This document shows positions 1-8,580 of a DNA stretch of 35,998 nt, one piece after another. The first letter of the stretch is position 1, and every line of letters begins with the position of its first letter. The stretch lies in contig JAJDNP010000026.1 of NCBI GenBank assembly GCA_022340645.1, positions 1 to 35,998 of the forward strand, written 5' to 3'. The stretch comes from Gammaproteobacteria bacterium. Lineage in GTDB: Bacteria > Pseudomonadota > Gammaproteobacteria > SZUA-229. Under the pieces are notes generated by a model. It searched no databases. It was not told where the DNA came from and worked only from the letters and a program-made list of their open reading frames with translations. Made by a program: the position numbers and the translations under genes.

Positions 1-372
1 ACATTACAGGCGCTGCATGATATGGGCATCGGCCTGGCGATTGACGATTTTGGTACCGGTTACTCTTCGATGAGCTATTTGCAGAGATTGCCTATCATGC
101 GGCTCAAGATTGATAAAACATTTGTTGACGGCATTAACAGATCCAGGGAAAGCGAGACTATTATCAGGGCCATTATCGGGCTTGCAAAAAGTTTTGAACT
201 TGCCATTACTGCCGAAGGTGTGGAGCATGAGCACCAGCTCCGATTCCTGGAAAACGAAATGTGCGATGAAATTCAGGGATATTACTTCTCCAAACCGCTG
301 CCGCTGGATGATTTCAGGGTGTTCTACCTGTCAAAACTAAATAACCGCCAACAGCTGACTAAAAACGCCTGA
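1..372 (+). CDS. EAL-domain c-di-GMP phosphodiesterase, C-terminal part
   Basis: This is the 3' end of a gene that begins before the window; the reading frame is open from base 1. The 123 visible codons are the last part of an EAL domain, the enzyme that hydrolyses cyclic di-GMP. Visible signatures are DDFGTGYSS with its metal-binding Asp pair, the KIDKTFVDGI strand with the catalytic-region Lys, the AEGVE motif and the C-terminal IQGYYFSKPL. All these key residues are intact, so this half of the domain looks functional. The EAL start, any GGDEF domain and any sensor domain lie outside the window, so its input signal cannot be told. A second EAL protein is present at 12586-14676. Confidence 0.93.
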   Translation, partial: TLQALHDMGIGLAIDDFGTGYSSMSYLQRLPIMRLKIDKTFVDGINRSRESETIIRAIIGLAKSFELAITAEGVEHEHQLRFLENEMCDEIQGYYFSKPLPLDDFRVFYLSKLNNRQQLTKNA

Positions 373-402
373 TAATCAACACATATTATTTGTTTGTGTG
401 CA

Positions 403-478
403 TCTCGCAGAGACGCCGGGCACGCAAAGGAAGACCTTTATCATTAATATTCATTGCGTGCTTTGCGCCTTTGCGAGA
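403..478. repeat. Imperfect inverted repeat of the CGCAAAGG type
   Basis: The arms at 403-428 and 452-478 are near reverse complements built on the words TCTCGCA and GCACGCAA, separated by an AT-rich loop of about 23 bases. The element fills the gap between the EAL gene and pdxH. It has no T-run after either arm, so it does not look like a classical terminator. It belongs to the class of short dispersed intergenic palindromes that recurs in this window. Confidence 0.6.
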
Positions 479-588
479 ATACATCATTGGTTTATATACT
501 CATAAAATATTCAACTTAGAGGAAAATCACGGGTATGCTGATATGAGTTAAACATCAATCCAGCACCAGGAAATATAATAACCTTGTT

Positions 589-1227
589 ATGAATACAGAC
601 CTTTTACGCCAGCAGTTTATGCTGCAGGGATTAAACCATAGTGAACTGAATCCCGACCCGTTGTCACAGTTTGAAACCTGGTATAAGGTTACTATTGATA
701 GCGGTATTTATGAACCCGGCGCTATGTCGTTGGCGACAGTGGATGCAGAAAACCAGCCGTGGCAGCGAATTGTGCTGCTCAAGTTATTTGATGAACAGGG
801 TTTTGTCTTCTTTACCAATTACGAAAGCCGCAAAGCACAGCAGATTGCCGTCAATCGCAAAGTTAGCCTGTTATTTCCCTGGCATACGCTGGGACGCCAG
901 GTAAAAATTACCGGCGAAGCAGAAAAGGTATCAACAGCTGAGTCATTGAAATATTTCACGACACGGCCGCGTGGCAGCCAGATTGGCGCCTGGGCATCAC
1001 AGCAGAGCCAAATGATCAATTCCCGCTCAATTATTGAATCAATGGTTGATAGCGTCAAGCGCAAGTATGCCAACAGGGAAGTACCATTGCCGCCATTCTG
1101 GGGCGGCTACCGGGTGAAACCAAAAACATACGAATTCTGGCAGGCAAGAGAAAGCCGCCTGCATGACCGCTTTTTATACCAGCAAGATGAAGCCGGGGAG
1201 TGGTTTAGTAAACGTCTTTCTCCCTAG
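589..1227 (+). CDS. pdxH: Pyridoxamine/pyridoxine 5'-phosphate oxidase
   Basis: This FMN enzyme oxidises pyridoxamine or pyridoxine 5'-phosphate to pyridoxal 5'-phosphate, the last step of vitamin B6 synthesis and salvage, in the cytosol. At 212 residues it is close to the family length (about 218 in E. coli). The flavin-binding fold shows as RIVLLKLFDEQGFVFFTNYE and the following SRKAQQ segment. Substrate and FMN contacts are seen in RPRGSQIGAWASQQS and the C-terminal block PPFWGGYRVKP...FWQ. The conserved end, RLHDRF followed by W and RLSP, matches the usual RLAP-type C-terminus, so the gene is complete. The ATG at 589 is chosen from homology; its ribosome site is weak. The TAG stop overlaps the left arm of an inverted repeat. 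Confidence 0.97.
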   Translation: MNTDLLRQQFMLQGLNHSELNPDPLSQFETWYKVTIDSGIYEPGAMSLATVDAENQPWQRIVLLKLFDEQGFVFFTNYESRKAQQIAVNRKVSLLFPWHTLGRQVKITGEAEKVSTAESLKYFTTRPRGSQIGAWASQQSQMINSRSIIESMVDSVKRKYANREVPLPPFWGGYRVKPKTYEFWQARESRLHDRFLYQQDEAGEWFSKRLSP

Positions 1228-1354
1228 CCCGGAGATTTCGTAGGAACGCTACAATTTCAACTTAACTTTATGATTATATTAAATATTGGTATATTAGCAA
1301 AGTTCACTATATGCCGGTGAACGCTATGCAGTGTTTCGGAAATATCCGGGCTAG
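1224..1354. mobile_element. Miniature inverted-repeat element at the pdxH stop codon
   Basis: A 16-base arm at 1224-1239 (ctagcccggagatttc) pairs with 1339-1354 (gaaatatccgggctag) with one mismatch, enclosing about 100 bp of AT-rich, non-coding sequence. The outermost CTAG on each side could be either the end of the repeat or a 4-bp target duplication, because CTAG is its own complement. The structure is that of a small non-autonomous element (MITE). It fills most of the gap between pdxH and the convergent NYN gene and could also act as a bidirectional terminator. No transposase is present. Confidence 0.6.
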
Positions 1355-1370
1355 CTTCGGGTGAAGAGCG

Positions 1371-1856
1371 TTACTGTAATAAATCTTCCGCTATTGGATG
1401 GTAGATGCTGGCGGCATCAATAAGCGAGTTGGCAGTGAGCGCTGGCACGCCATATACCACTGCATTAACAGCGTAATCCTTTTTGATTTTTTCCAGCAGT
1501 AATGCGAAGTCGCCATCTCCCGATAGCAGGACAACTGTATCGACATCTTTTGCGGCTTCCATAACATCAATGGTGATGCCTACATCCCAGTCGCCCTTGG
1601 CTGACCCATCACTGCGTTGAATATAGGGTTTGAGTTTTACGCTGAATCCGATATGTTTCAAAGCATCCTGAAAATTTTGCTGTTTATTATCGCCACGATC
1701 AATAGCATAAGCGTTGGCGACAACTATGCTGCCATCGGGAGCACCTTCAGTACTTATTTGCTGCCAGAATTTCCGGTAATCAAACTGGCGGCCGTAGGCA
1801 TCACGGGTGGTGTAATAAATATTCTGAACGTCTACGAAGATGGCGATTTTTTTCAT
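1371..1856 (-). CDS. NYN domain (LabA/DUF88-type, PIN-like) putative ribonuclease
   Basis: The 161-residue protein is a single NYN domain, a PIN-fold family of metal-dependent RNases. It starts with IAIFVDVQNIYY, where the first acidic metal ligand is followed by the typical QN pair. Further acidic positions sit in DWDVGITIDVM and in VVLLSGDGDFALLLEKI, the most diagnostic NYN motif. The last 40 residues complete the Rossmann-like fold with no extra OST-HTH domain. It is cytosolic with no signal peptide. Its upstream region is only 42 bp long before the inverted-repeat element at 1899-2162, so its promoter probably lies in or beyond that element. The RNA target is unknown. Confidence 0.9.
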   Translation of the reverse strand: MKKIAIFVDVQNIYYTTRDAYGRQFDYRKFWQQISTEGAPDGSIVVANAYAIDRGDNKQQNFQDALKHIGFSVKLKPYIQRSDGSAKGDWDVGITIDVMEAAKDVDTVVLLSGDGDFALLLEKIKKDYAVNAVVYGVPALTANSLIDAASIYHPIAEDLLQ

Positions 1857-1898
1857 AAATATGACAAACTTTTTTACCGCTGCGGTTAATTTACTTAA

Positions 1899-2162
1899 GG
1901 AGCCTCTGATTAATTCTATATTATCTCTGCGAGTCCTGAAGCGTGCAGATACGAGGCGCAGTTCGCAACAAATGGCCTAAGTCCTTTGTAAGAAGTGCAA
2001 CGAAGTAGGTGTGTGCTTCAGGACCCGCCTCGTGGGGCTTACAGGCTGATTCGTACTCTACGTTACAAGCTTTCACCAGGCAATAAGCATGCTTTCAAGC
2101 TTGCGCCTTGATTACGAATCAGCCTGTAAGCCAGAGATAGTATAGAATTAATCAGAGGTTCC
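1899..2162. mobile_element. 264-bp MITE-like element with TTAA target duplication
   Basis: The terminal inverted repeats are about 33 bp. The left begins at 1899 with ggagcctctgattaattcta and the right ends at 2162 with ggttcc, with only two mismatches between arms. TTAA flanks both ends (1895-1898 and 2163-2166), which fits a 4-bp target-site duplication. Inside are a perfect 20-bp inverted pair (2036-2055 with 2113-2132) and two shorter pairs (1933-1942 with 2015-2024; 1951-1958 with 2026-2033) whose order is interleaved. No open reading frame of size exists, so it is non-autonomous. A related end with the same TTAA occurs at 35854-35875. Confidence 0.75.
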
Positions 2163-2166
2163 TTAA

Positions 2167-2277
2167 TTATTTAGATGCCTGAGGTTTCTGCTCTGTATTC
2201 TGTCCAGGCAGGTAATCTTTTTTATAAGTTGGAGCTATCTTAAGGAAAATGAAGGTAAATAATAAAACTACTGCCAT
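2167..2277 (-). CDS. Possible 36-residue single-membrane-segment peptide
   Basis: An ATG at 2277 opens 36 codons starting MAVVLLFTFIFLKIAP, a plausible membrane segment, and ending DYLPGQNTEQKPQASK. There is no clear ribosome site, and the start codon lies inside the hairpin of the terminator at 2268-2301, which argues against translation. The last third resembles, in DNA and in frame, the end of the ybiT-type gene ([11 protein letters not shown] near 4490-4545), so it may be a duplicated gene tail and no gene of its own. I do not recognise a family. Confidence 0.2.
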   Translation of the reverse strand: MAVVLLFTFIFLKIAPTYKKDYLPGQNTEQKPQASK

Positions 2278-2301
2278 AACATTATCATGTTACGGCAGTA
2301 G
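2268..2301 (-). terminator. Hairpin terminator downstream of the Pit gene remnant
   Basis: A 13-bp stem (2268-2280 with 2289-2301, one G-T-type mismatch) encloses an 8-base loop. Read on the minus strand it is followed by TTTTATTATTT, so it fits a Rho-independent terminator for the minus-strand pit remnant that ends at 2327. A shorter T-run also follows on the plus strand, so it may work both ways. Confidence 0.7.
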
Positions 2302-2326
2302 CAGATCTTTTTAAATCTGTATTTAA

Positions 2327-3887
2327 TTACAACGGCAGCATCATGCCTTTTATCATGAAAAACAGCGCAGCGGCGAGCAGACCGGATACCGGCACGGTAA
2401 TTATCCATGCTGTTGCGATTTTCAACAGTGCAGAACGTTTGACCAGTTCCTTTCGATAGACCCTTTTCAGCGACCTGCGTTCTTTTTTGCTGAGGTCGGT
2501 GTTAGACGTGTTCTGCTTCAACTGCTGCAGCATTTCGTTTTTTTGCATGATCGAATTTATCCAGAAATTCCTCTACAACCGCTTTATCTTCGCCCAGGTG
2601 ATGTAGTTGAATTTCTTCAAGCATTTGTGCATAACTTTTCTTGAGATATTTACGCAAAAAGCCAACACCGAATACCGCGCCAACAGCGATATGGGTGGAA
2701 CTTACCGGCAGTCCGAATTGTGAAGCGATAATCACCGTGATAGCAGCAGAAAGTGCGATACAAAATGCGCGCGTCTGATCAAGTTCGGTAATTTCAGAGC
2801 CCAGTGTTCTGATCAGTTTGGGGCCGTACAGGGCCAGACCTAAAGCAATACCCAGCGAGCCAACCATCATTACCCAGAGCGGGATCGAGGCTTTGCTGGC
2901 AATGACGCCACTGGTTAAGGCGTCATTGATTGCAGCCAGAGGACCAACCGAGTTGGCAACGTCATTAGCACCATGTGCAAAGCTCAGCAGTGCTGCACAA
3001 AATATTAAAGGCAGGGTAAAAGTTTATTGACACCGTGTTTATCATTTAACTGATTTTTACAGCGGCTTACCACCCAGGGGCGGGCAAGGAAGTAGAAGAT
3101 AACGGCAACCGCAAAACCTATCATCAATGCGACGGGAAATTCGACCTTCCAGAGGTGTTTCAGACCTTTCAGGACCAGGTAGGTGCCAAAGGCCATTGCC
3201 ATGACGCTTACCAGTAATGGCACCATCTGCCTGGCGGCGGACAGCTTATCCTGCTTATAAGTGATTGTGCGTTTAATAAGATAAAGAAATCATGCTGCAA
3301 TCACACCGCCGAAAAGAGGAGAAATAACCCAGCTCGCGGCAATCTGGCCCATTTTTTCCCAGTTCGCAATATCCCAGCCACCGGCCGCGATGCCGGCACC
3401 CAGAACACCGCCAACGATGGAATGTGTTGTTGAAACCGGTGCGCCTAATGCTGTTGCCAGGTTCAGCCATAAGGCACCAGCGAGCAGGGCGGCCATCATC
3501 AACCAGATGAAGACGTCTGTATTTTGAATCAGGGCGGGGTCAATAATGCCTTTTTTGATTGTGCTGACGACGTCGCCACCAGCTATCAATGCACCGGACG
3601 CCTCGAAGATTGCGGCAATAAGGATAGCGCCGGTTAATGACAGGGGCACGTGAGCCAACGGCCGGTCCGACGTTATTAGCAACATCATTGGCGCCGATGT
3701 TTAAAGCCATGTAGCCGCCGATAACACCAGCGATGACCAGCATATTGCTGACTTCACCCCGTGAGCCGACAAACAGCATAATGCCAACGATAAACAGCAG
3801 GGCAAGGCCGAGGCGCAAAATCTCCTGACGATTTACCCAGGTTGCCTGTTCAATTTAGTGAAATTTCTCCAGTTCAGTCACTTTCAT
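2327..3887 (-). pseudogene. pitA: Decayed PiT-family inorganic phosphate transporter
   Basis: Joined across frames this encodes about 519 residues, the usual length of a PiT phosphate:cation symporter. Both family signatures remain: GANDVANNVGPAVG near the N-terminus and GANDVANSVGPL in the second half, with PVSTTHSIVG and PVSSTHIAVG. Reading from ATG 3887 there is an in-frame TAA at 3855-3857, a frameshift near 3645-3660, an in-frame TGA at 3290-3292, a one-base loss near 3010-3020 and a one-base change in the A-run near 2540. At least five independent lesions make a functional product very unlikely. Neighbouring genes are intact, so a general sequencing-error rate is not a good explanation, although three lesions are small indels. 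Confidence 0.88.
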
Positions 3888-4035
3888 CCCCCAGTGTTAT
3901 TATTAGTTTTAGAAGCCTTATCAGGCAGCAGTTAATTATTTTTTAGTTTTCAATAAAGTCTCTGGCACTGTAGCAGATAACACATGATGTGTATGCCTGA
4001 TATCCGCCACGAAACATAGAAGAAGCTTAATAAAA

Positions 4036-4053
4036 CTGTAACAAAAATGTAAC
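4036..4053 (+). promoter_or_regulatory. Pho-box-like direct repeat upstream of the pit remnant
   Basis: CTGTAAC, four A bases, then ATGTAAC gives two 7-base direct repeats with a 4-base AT spacer, the layout of a PhoB binding site. It lies about 150 bp upstream of the dead pit start. Its orientation points away from pit, and the match to the CTGTCAT consensus is partial, so the call is weak. Confidence 0.25.
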
Positions 4054-4446
4054 AATATGGTTTAATCGAAACACCGGGTGATAAGTATTTTTTCTCATAA
4101 TCTAGATCAACAAGAAGTTAAATTAACAGTGGAAAGTAGAAATGTTGTGCCTGGATTACGGCACGCGGAGCTATAGTCTATATGCAACAAGACGAAAGCA
4201 GACAGTCGATTCATGCAGTGAACTGGCTCTATGACGCAGGATTTATACAGGAATATCACTGTTCTCCCGTTAACTTTCCTGCAATATCAATAATTCATTG
4301 ATGTGTATGTAAGTGCCTGTATTTAAACCAATCGAGACATGAGCTGGAGGTGGTTGCATGGATGCACGGTAATACAGCTGTACCCATCAGCTTTGTATAT
4401 CGACCGCCATGGCATCTTTCCTCGTAATGCCGGCACAAACTTCGCG

Positions 4447-4466
4447 TTCTCTGTGTTTCTGTGGTG
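4447..4466. repeat. Single copy of the CACAGAGA-CACAGAG dispersed repeat
   Basis: TTCTCTGTGTTTCTGTGGTG matches, with one difference, the repeat word that forms inverted pairs at 17515-17613 and 34408-34654. Here only one arm is seen, just downstream of the ybiT stop, so it may be a solo or decayed copy. Confidence 0.5.
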
Positions 4467-4483
4467 CTTCGATAAAAAAGGTA

Positions 4484-6094
4484 CTAGGAGACCTTACGTT
4501 TCTGCTCTGTGTTCTGACTGAGCAGGTAATCTTCATAGTTGCCACGGAAATCAACCACTCCATCCGGAGTCATATCAATAATGCGTGTTGCCAGTGAGGA
4601 GACAAATTCACGGTCGTGGCTAACAAAGAACAGGGTGCCGGGATAGTTTTCCAGTGCCAGGTTGAGTGATTCGATGGATTCCATGTCAAGATGGTTAGTC
4701 GGTTCGTCCATCAATAAGATGTTATTTTTCTGCAGCATCAATTTTCCGAACAGCATCCGGCCCTGTTCGCCGCCGGAGATGACGCTGACATTTTTATTAA
4801 TATCATCGGAGGAAAATAGCAGGCGCCCCAGCGTACCGCGGATGACCTGTTCATCATCCGTTTGCTTGCCCCACTGGCTCATCCAGTCGATCAGGGTTTT
4901 GTCATCTGCGAAGTCTGCGGCATGGTCCTGCGCATAATAACCCAACTGTGAATTTTCAGACCATTTCACCGTGCCGGCAGATGGCTGCAGATCGCCATAC
5001 AGGCATCTCAGCAAGGTTGTTTTACCTATGCCATTAGGACCGATGATGGCAATACGCTCACCGGCTTCAACCATCAGGTCAAGATTGCTAAACAGCCTGG
5101 CTTCGTCAAAACTTTTGGCCAGGCCTTCGGCTTCCATTGCCAGGCGATGCAGTTTTTTGTCCTGGTCAAAAATGATGTAAGGATTTTGACGGCTGGATGG
5201 TTTAACCTCAGCCAGCTGAATTTTATCAATCTGCCTGGCACGGGACGTTGCCTGTTTCGATTTCGAGGCATTGGCCGAGAAGCGGCTGACAAAACTTTTC
5301 AGGTCGGCTATCTGTGCTTTCTTTTTGGCATTATCTGCATACAGGCGTTCCCTGGCCTGCGTTGCTGCCGTCATGTATTCATCGTAGGAACCCGGGTAGA
5401 GTCTGATTTCACCATAATCCAGGTCAGCCATGTGGGTGCAGACACTGTTGAGGAAATGGCGGTCATGCGAGATGATAATCATGGTGCAGCTGCGTCCGTT
5501 CAAGGCATCTTCGAGCCAGCGGATAGTGTTGATATCGAGGTTATTGGTGGGCTCGTCGAGCAGCATAATATCGGGTTCAGCGAACAACACCTGCGCCAGT
5601 AATACACGTAATTTCCAGCCGGGTGCGACTTCGCTCATCGGGCCGTAGTGCTGTTCTACAGGTATACCTACACCCAGCAATAATTCGCCGGCGCGTGCTT
5701 CGGCAGTATAACCGTCCATCTCGGCAAACTCTGCTTCAAGCTCACCGGCCCTGATGCCGTTGGCTTCAGTCATTTCCGGTTTGGCGTAAATCGCATCTTT
5801 CTCTGATTTGACCGCCCACAGCTCTTCATGTCCCATGATGACGGTGTCAATGACCTTATATTTCTCATAGGCAAACTGGTCCTGTTTTAACTTGCCAATG
5901 CGTTCGTTTGGCCCTTTTGAGATATTTCCCGCAGTCGGTTCAAGATCCTTACCCAGGATTTTCATGAAAGTAGATTTACCGCAACCATTCGCGCCAATCA
6001 GACCATAACGGTTGCCATCGCCAAATTTTACCGAGACATTTTCAAACAGTGGCCTGGGACCAAATTGCATGGTTATATTTGCTGTTGTTAACAT
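4484..6094 (-). CDS. ybiT: ABC-F family ATPase, YbiT type
   Basis: ABC-F proteins bind the ribosomal E site and act on translation; they have no membrane domain. The 536 residues hold two ATPase domains. Domain 1 has Walker [10 protein letters not shown] near residue 36, the unusual signature [15 protein letters not shown] in place of LSGGE, and Walker [14 protein letters not shown] linker rich in Lys and Ala follows, and domain 2 has [22 protein letters not shown] and [12 protein letters not shown]. The altered first signature is typical of the YbiT group (about 530 residues). The gene lies 58 bp downstream of rhlE on the same strand and may share its transcript. The C-terminus carries a short NTEQKRKVS tail, whose DNA is echoed at 2174-2217. 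Confidence 0.93.
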   Translation of the reverse strand: MLTTANITMQFGPRPLFENVSVKFGDGNRYGLIGANGCGKSTFMKILGKDLEPTAGNISKGPNERIGKLKQDQFAYEKYKVIDTVIMGHEELWAVKSEKDAIYAKPEMTEANGIRAGELEAEFAEMDGYTAEARAGELLLGVGIPVEQHYGPMSEVAPGWKLRVLLAQVLFAEPDIMLLDEPTNNLDINTIRWLEDALNGRSCTMIIISHDRHFLNSVCTHMADLDYGEIRLYPGSYDEYMTAATQARERLYADNAKKKAQIADLKSFVSRFSANASKSKQATSRARQIDKIQLAEVKPSSRQNPYIIFDQDKKLHRLAMEAEGLAKSFDEARLFSNLDLMVEAGERIAIIGPNGIGKTTLLRCLYGDLQPSAGTVKWSENSQLGYYAQDHAADFADDKTLIDWMSQWGKQTDDEQVIRGTLGRLLFSSDDINKNVSVISGGEQGRMLFGKLMLQKNNILLMDEPTNHLDMESIESLNLALENYPGTLFFVSHDREFVSSLATRIIDMTPDGVVDFRGNYEDYLLSQNTEQKRKVS

Positions 6095-6152
6095 GGTTTG
6101 TTCCGGGGTGAAAAAATTTTAAGTTATAAGTTAATAGTTGTAAATTGATGCT

Positions 6153-7508
6153 TTACGCGGCATTTCGTGTGCGGTTGCCGGTGCCGGCACGCCTGTTTTT
6201 GCCTGAGTGCTTTCTCCAGGGCGACGGCGTATTGTTACTCGCTGTATTGCCATCGGTTTTGCTATTAGCAGATTTGATTCTGGCGTTTCGTCCAGGTCTT
6301 GCCGGTTTTTTGCCGGAAGGTTTTTGTTGCTGGCCACGGCCTTTGTTTATTGGCTCCGCCTTGATAGCAGGGTCAGGTTCATAACCTGCAACCACATCTT
6401 TTGGAATCTCGCACTTAACAAGTTTCTCAATATCTTTAAGCAGCTTCAGTTCATCAACACATACCAGCGACATGGCCTCGCCTTCATTGCCGGCCCGGCC
6501 GGTGCGGCCAATTCGGTGCACGTAATCTTCAGCGACGTTAGGCAATTCATAATTAACCACGTGGGGCAGCTGGGTGATGTCCAGTCCACGCGCAGCTATA
6601 TCCGTTGCTACCAGCACACGTATCTTGCCGGATTTAAATTCAGCCAGGGCGCGCGTACGTGCGCCCTGGCTCTTGTTGCCATGAATAGCAGCAGAAAGGA
6701 TGCCATCTGTATTCAGCTGTTCAGACAGACGATTAGCGCCATGCTTGGTGCGGGTAAATACCAGCACCTGCCGCCAGTTGTTGGAGCCAATCAGGTAAGA
6801 AAGTAATTCGCGTTTACGGCTTTTATCAACCGGGTGCACCACCTGTGTAACTGTTTCGGTAGCTGCATTTTGTTTTGCTACCTGAATCAATGCGGGTGAT
6901 CTGAGCAGGCTGTTCGCCAGTTTCATGATGTCATCGGAGAAGGTTGCTGAAAATAATAATGTCTGTTTCTTATTAGGTATCAGCGCCAGAATTTTTTTGA
7001 TGTCGTGTATAAAACCCATGTCAAGCATACGGTCGGCTTCATCGAGCACCAGGATATCGATATTTGAAAGGTCGACCGAACGCTGGCTGACATGATCGAG
7101 TAATCTGCCGGGTGTCGCCACCAGCACATCAACACCTTTAATCAGTTTTATTTTTTGCGGATTAATACTCACGCCGCCAAAAACTACAGCAGAGCGCAGT
7201 GGCAGGTAACGTCCGTAAATCTGGACGCTTTCCGCTACCTGTGCGGCCAGTTCACGGGTAGGGGTCAGCACCAGTGCACGCAACGGGCGGCGTCCTTTTA
7301 CAGGGCCCTGTGTTTCAATTAAACGTTGTAGTAAAGGCAGGGTAAAACCGGCTGTTTTGCCAGTGCCTGTCTGCGCGCCACCCATAAGGTCGCGGCCTTC
7401 AAGAATAACTGGAATGGCCTGTTTTTGAATCGGGGTTGGTTCACTGTAACCTTTTTCTGATACAGCACGGCGTAATTCGGTCAAAAGACCGAGAGATGCA
7501 AATGACAT
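6153..7508 (-). CDS. rhlE: DEAD-box RNA helicase, RhlE type
   Basis: This ATP-dependent RNA helicase probably helps ribosome assembly or RNA turnover. The helicase core covers residues 1 to about 375: the Q motif FASLGL...GYSEPTPIQ, Walker [18 protein letters not shown], the DEAD box [16 protein letters not shown], and in domain 2 [23 protein letters not shown] and [10 protein letters not shown]. The first residues MSFASLGL and the domain spacing match RhlE. The last 70 residues form a basic, low-complexity tail that probably binds RNA. The start at 7508 places the Q motif at the usual distance. It is upstream of ybiT; its own 5' region of 240 bp has no gene and only small hairpins. Confidence 0.94.
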   Translation of the reverse strand: MSFASLGLLTELRRAVSEKGYSEPTPIQKQAIPVILEGRDLMGGAQTGTGKTAGFTLPLLQRLIETQGPVKGRRPLRALVLTPTRELAAQVAESVQIYGRYLPLRSAVVFGGVSINPQKIKLIKGVDVLVATPGRLLDHVSQRSVDLSNIDILVLDEADRMLDMGFIHDIKKILALIPNKKQTLLFSATFSDDIMKLANSLLRSPALIQVAKQNAATETVTQVVHPVDKSRKRELLSYLIGSNNWRQVLVFTRTKHGANRLSEQLNTDGILSAAIHGNKSQGARTRALAEFKSGKIRVLVATDIAARGLDITQLPHVVNYELPNVAEDYVHRIGRTGRAGNEGEAMSLVCVDELKLLKDIEKLVKCEIPKDVVAGYEPDPAIKAEPINKGRGQQQKPSGKKPARPGRNARIKSANSKTDGNTASNNTPSPWRKHSGKNRRAGTGNRTRNAA

Positions 7509-7749
7509 TGTTAATGTTCTCCATGGATCAGCCCACCCAAAACATGTGTATGGGTCGGTCCAGGCAGAAACATATTTAAGTAGTTAGAGGTAAATCGATG
7601 AGGATTACCGCTTTAGATAAGGTGCAGACCGATGTGCACCTGTAGTGATGGCAGATTATACCTTAAGTTGCGCTATAAAGGCGAATAAATATTAATATAT
7701 TCTAATATTTGGTGATTTACCGCGCTTGAATTAAACCATCAAGCATACT

Positions 7750-8502
7750 TCATAATTCATCCAGGTAATCTTTCTGCCATTTCAGATATAGTGTATGCAC
7801 ATGTTTTGCATAGCTTTCTTTGTCACTAAAGCCATTCGGCAAAATGCTGTCATGCACGTAGTAGTTAACTTTATTATTATTAGTTAAGAATATCTGCCAG
7901 AGTTTTTTTAGCAGGCTTTCACCTTCCCACACAAATGTATCCTGATCTATATATTGCAGGAACACGGGTAATATCGGTGTGCCGGTATTCAGCGATATTT
8001 CAAATGCTCCGGTATGAAATTTTTCATAAATGCGCGCTCCCTTACAGCCGCCTTCTGGAAAAATGACGATGTTCTTGCCTGATTTTACGGCATCGAGCAG
8101 TGCTGATTTTGCCGTTTTCCTCGAACCTGCGCTGTCTCGTTTAACATAGATGGTACCCGCGTAATCGCTGATACGTCCCAGTATAATCCAGTCACGAACA
8201 CCGGCTTTTGCCAGCGGGTAGACATCAAACAGTGCAGGTACGCCAAAATCTTCCAAAGCGGAGGGGTGATTGGCAACCAGAATATAGTGCCCAGGGAATG
8301 GATTGCTGTTTTTATGTACAAGCTTTAAATCGACATCCAGTGCCCTGACAAAAAGTTTGCACCAGACACGGCTTAGAAAGTGATAATAACGGCCGGAGAA
8401 AGCCCGCGGCAAATGGGAAAGCAGGTAAAGGATAACACTCAAGATGATGAGCAATGCCCAAATGGCAGGTAATAAGAATATGTTTTTTATGGCTTTAAGC
8501 AT
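7750..8502 (-). CDS. PlsC-like lysophospholipid/acyl-ACP acyltransferase
   Basis: The 250-residue protein has an N-terminal membrane segment (about residues 8-30) and the four blocks of the glycerolipid acyltransferase fold. Block I is VANHPSALEDFG, block II GTIYVKRD, block III FPEGGCKG and block IV ILPVFLQY. These enzymes move an acyl chain from ACP or CoA to a hydroxyl acceptor at the inner membrane. In block I the usual HX4D reads H-PSAL-E followed by D, so the catalytic aspartate position holds Glu or is shifted by one. It lies 78 bp after the rpfF-like gene on the same strand, so the two are likely cotranscribed. That link suggests it uses an acyl product of the cluster; its substrate is not known. 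Confidence 0.85.
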   Translation of the reverse strand: MLKAIKNIFLLPAIWALLIILSVILYLLSHLPRAFSGRYYHFLSRVWCKLFVRALDVDLKLVHKNSNPFPGHYILVANHPSALEDFGVPALFDVYPLAKAGVRDWIILGRISDYAGTIYVKRDSAGSRKTAKSALLDAVKSGKNIVIFPEGGCKGARIYEKFHTGAFEISLNTGTPILPVFLQYIDQDTFVWEGESLLKKLWQIFLTNNNKVNYYVHDSILPNGFSDKESYAKHVHTLYLKWQKDYLDEL

Positions 8503-8580
8503 TTACCGGTCCATATGGTGGTAATACTTTAAAGATAGACAATATCGTGCTTTTGTTTATTAAATTAATATATTTCCGAA

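Larger units (their letters stand above)
3888..4483. other. Gene-free stretch between pit remnant and ybiT
   Basis: About 600 bp have no convincing gene; the short plus-strand frames near 4339-4597 have no ribosome site or family resemblance and partly overlap ybiT antisense. The stretch contains the old pit promoter region, a Pho-box-like direct repeat at 4036-4053, an FNR-like partial palindrome around CTAG at 4097-4110, and a single copy of the CACAGAGA repeat at 4447-4466. The rest looks like decayed or unconstrained sequence. Confidence 0.5.

Noticed and set aside
2490-2570. Programmed frameshift in the A-run near the end of pit
   Set aside because: A slippery A-run is present, but other stops and shifts upstream would block translation before this point.
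3290-3292. In-frame TGA in the pit gene as selenocysteine or recoded tryptophan
   Set aside because: The gene has four other lesions, including frameshifts, so simple decay explains it; PiT proteins are not selenoproteins.
4097-4110. FNR/ANR site
   Set aside because: ATAAT-CTAG-ATCAA matches only partly, and no gene starts downstream in a suitable place.
4339-4597. Two short plus-strand frames before ybiT
   Set aside because: They lack ribosome sites, contain repeat sequence and run antisense into the ybiT end.
5147-5602. Plus-strand frame of 151 codons within ybiT
   Set aside because: It is antisense to the well-conserved ATPase domain and looks like a shadow of ybiT.
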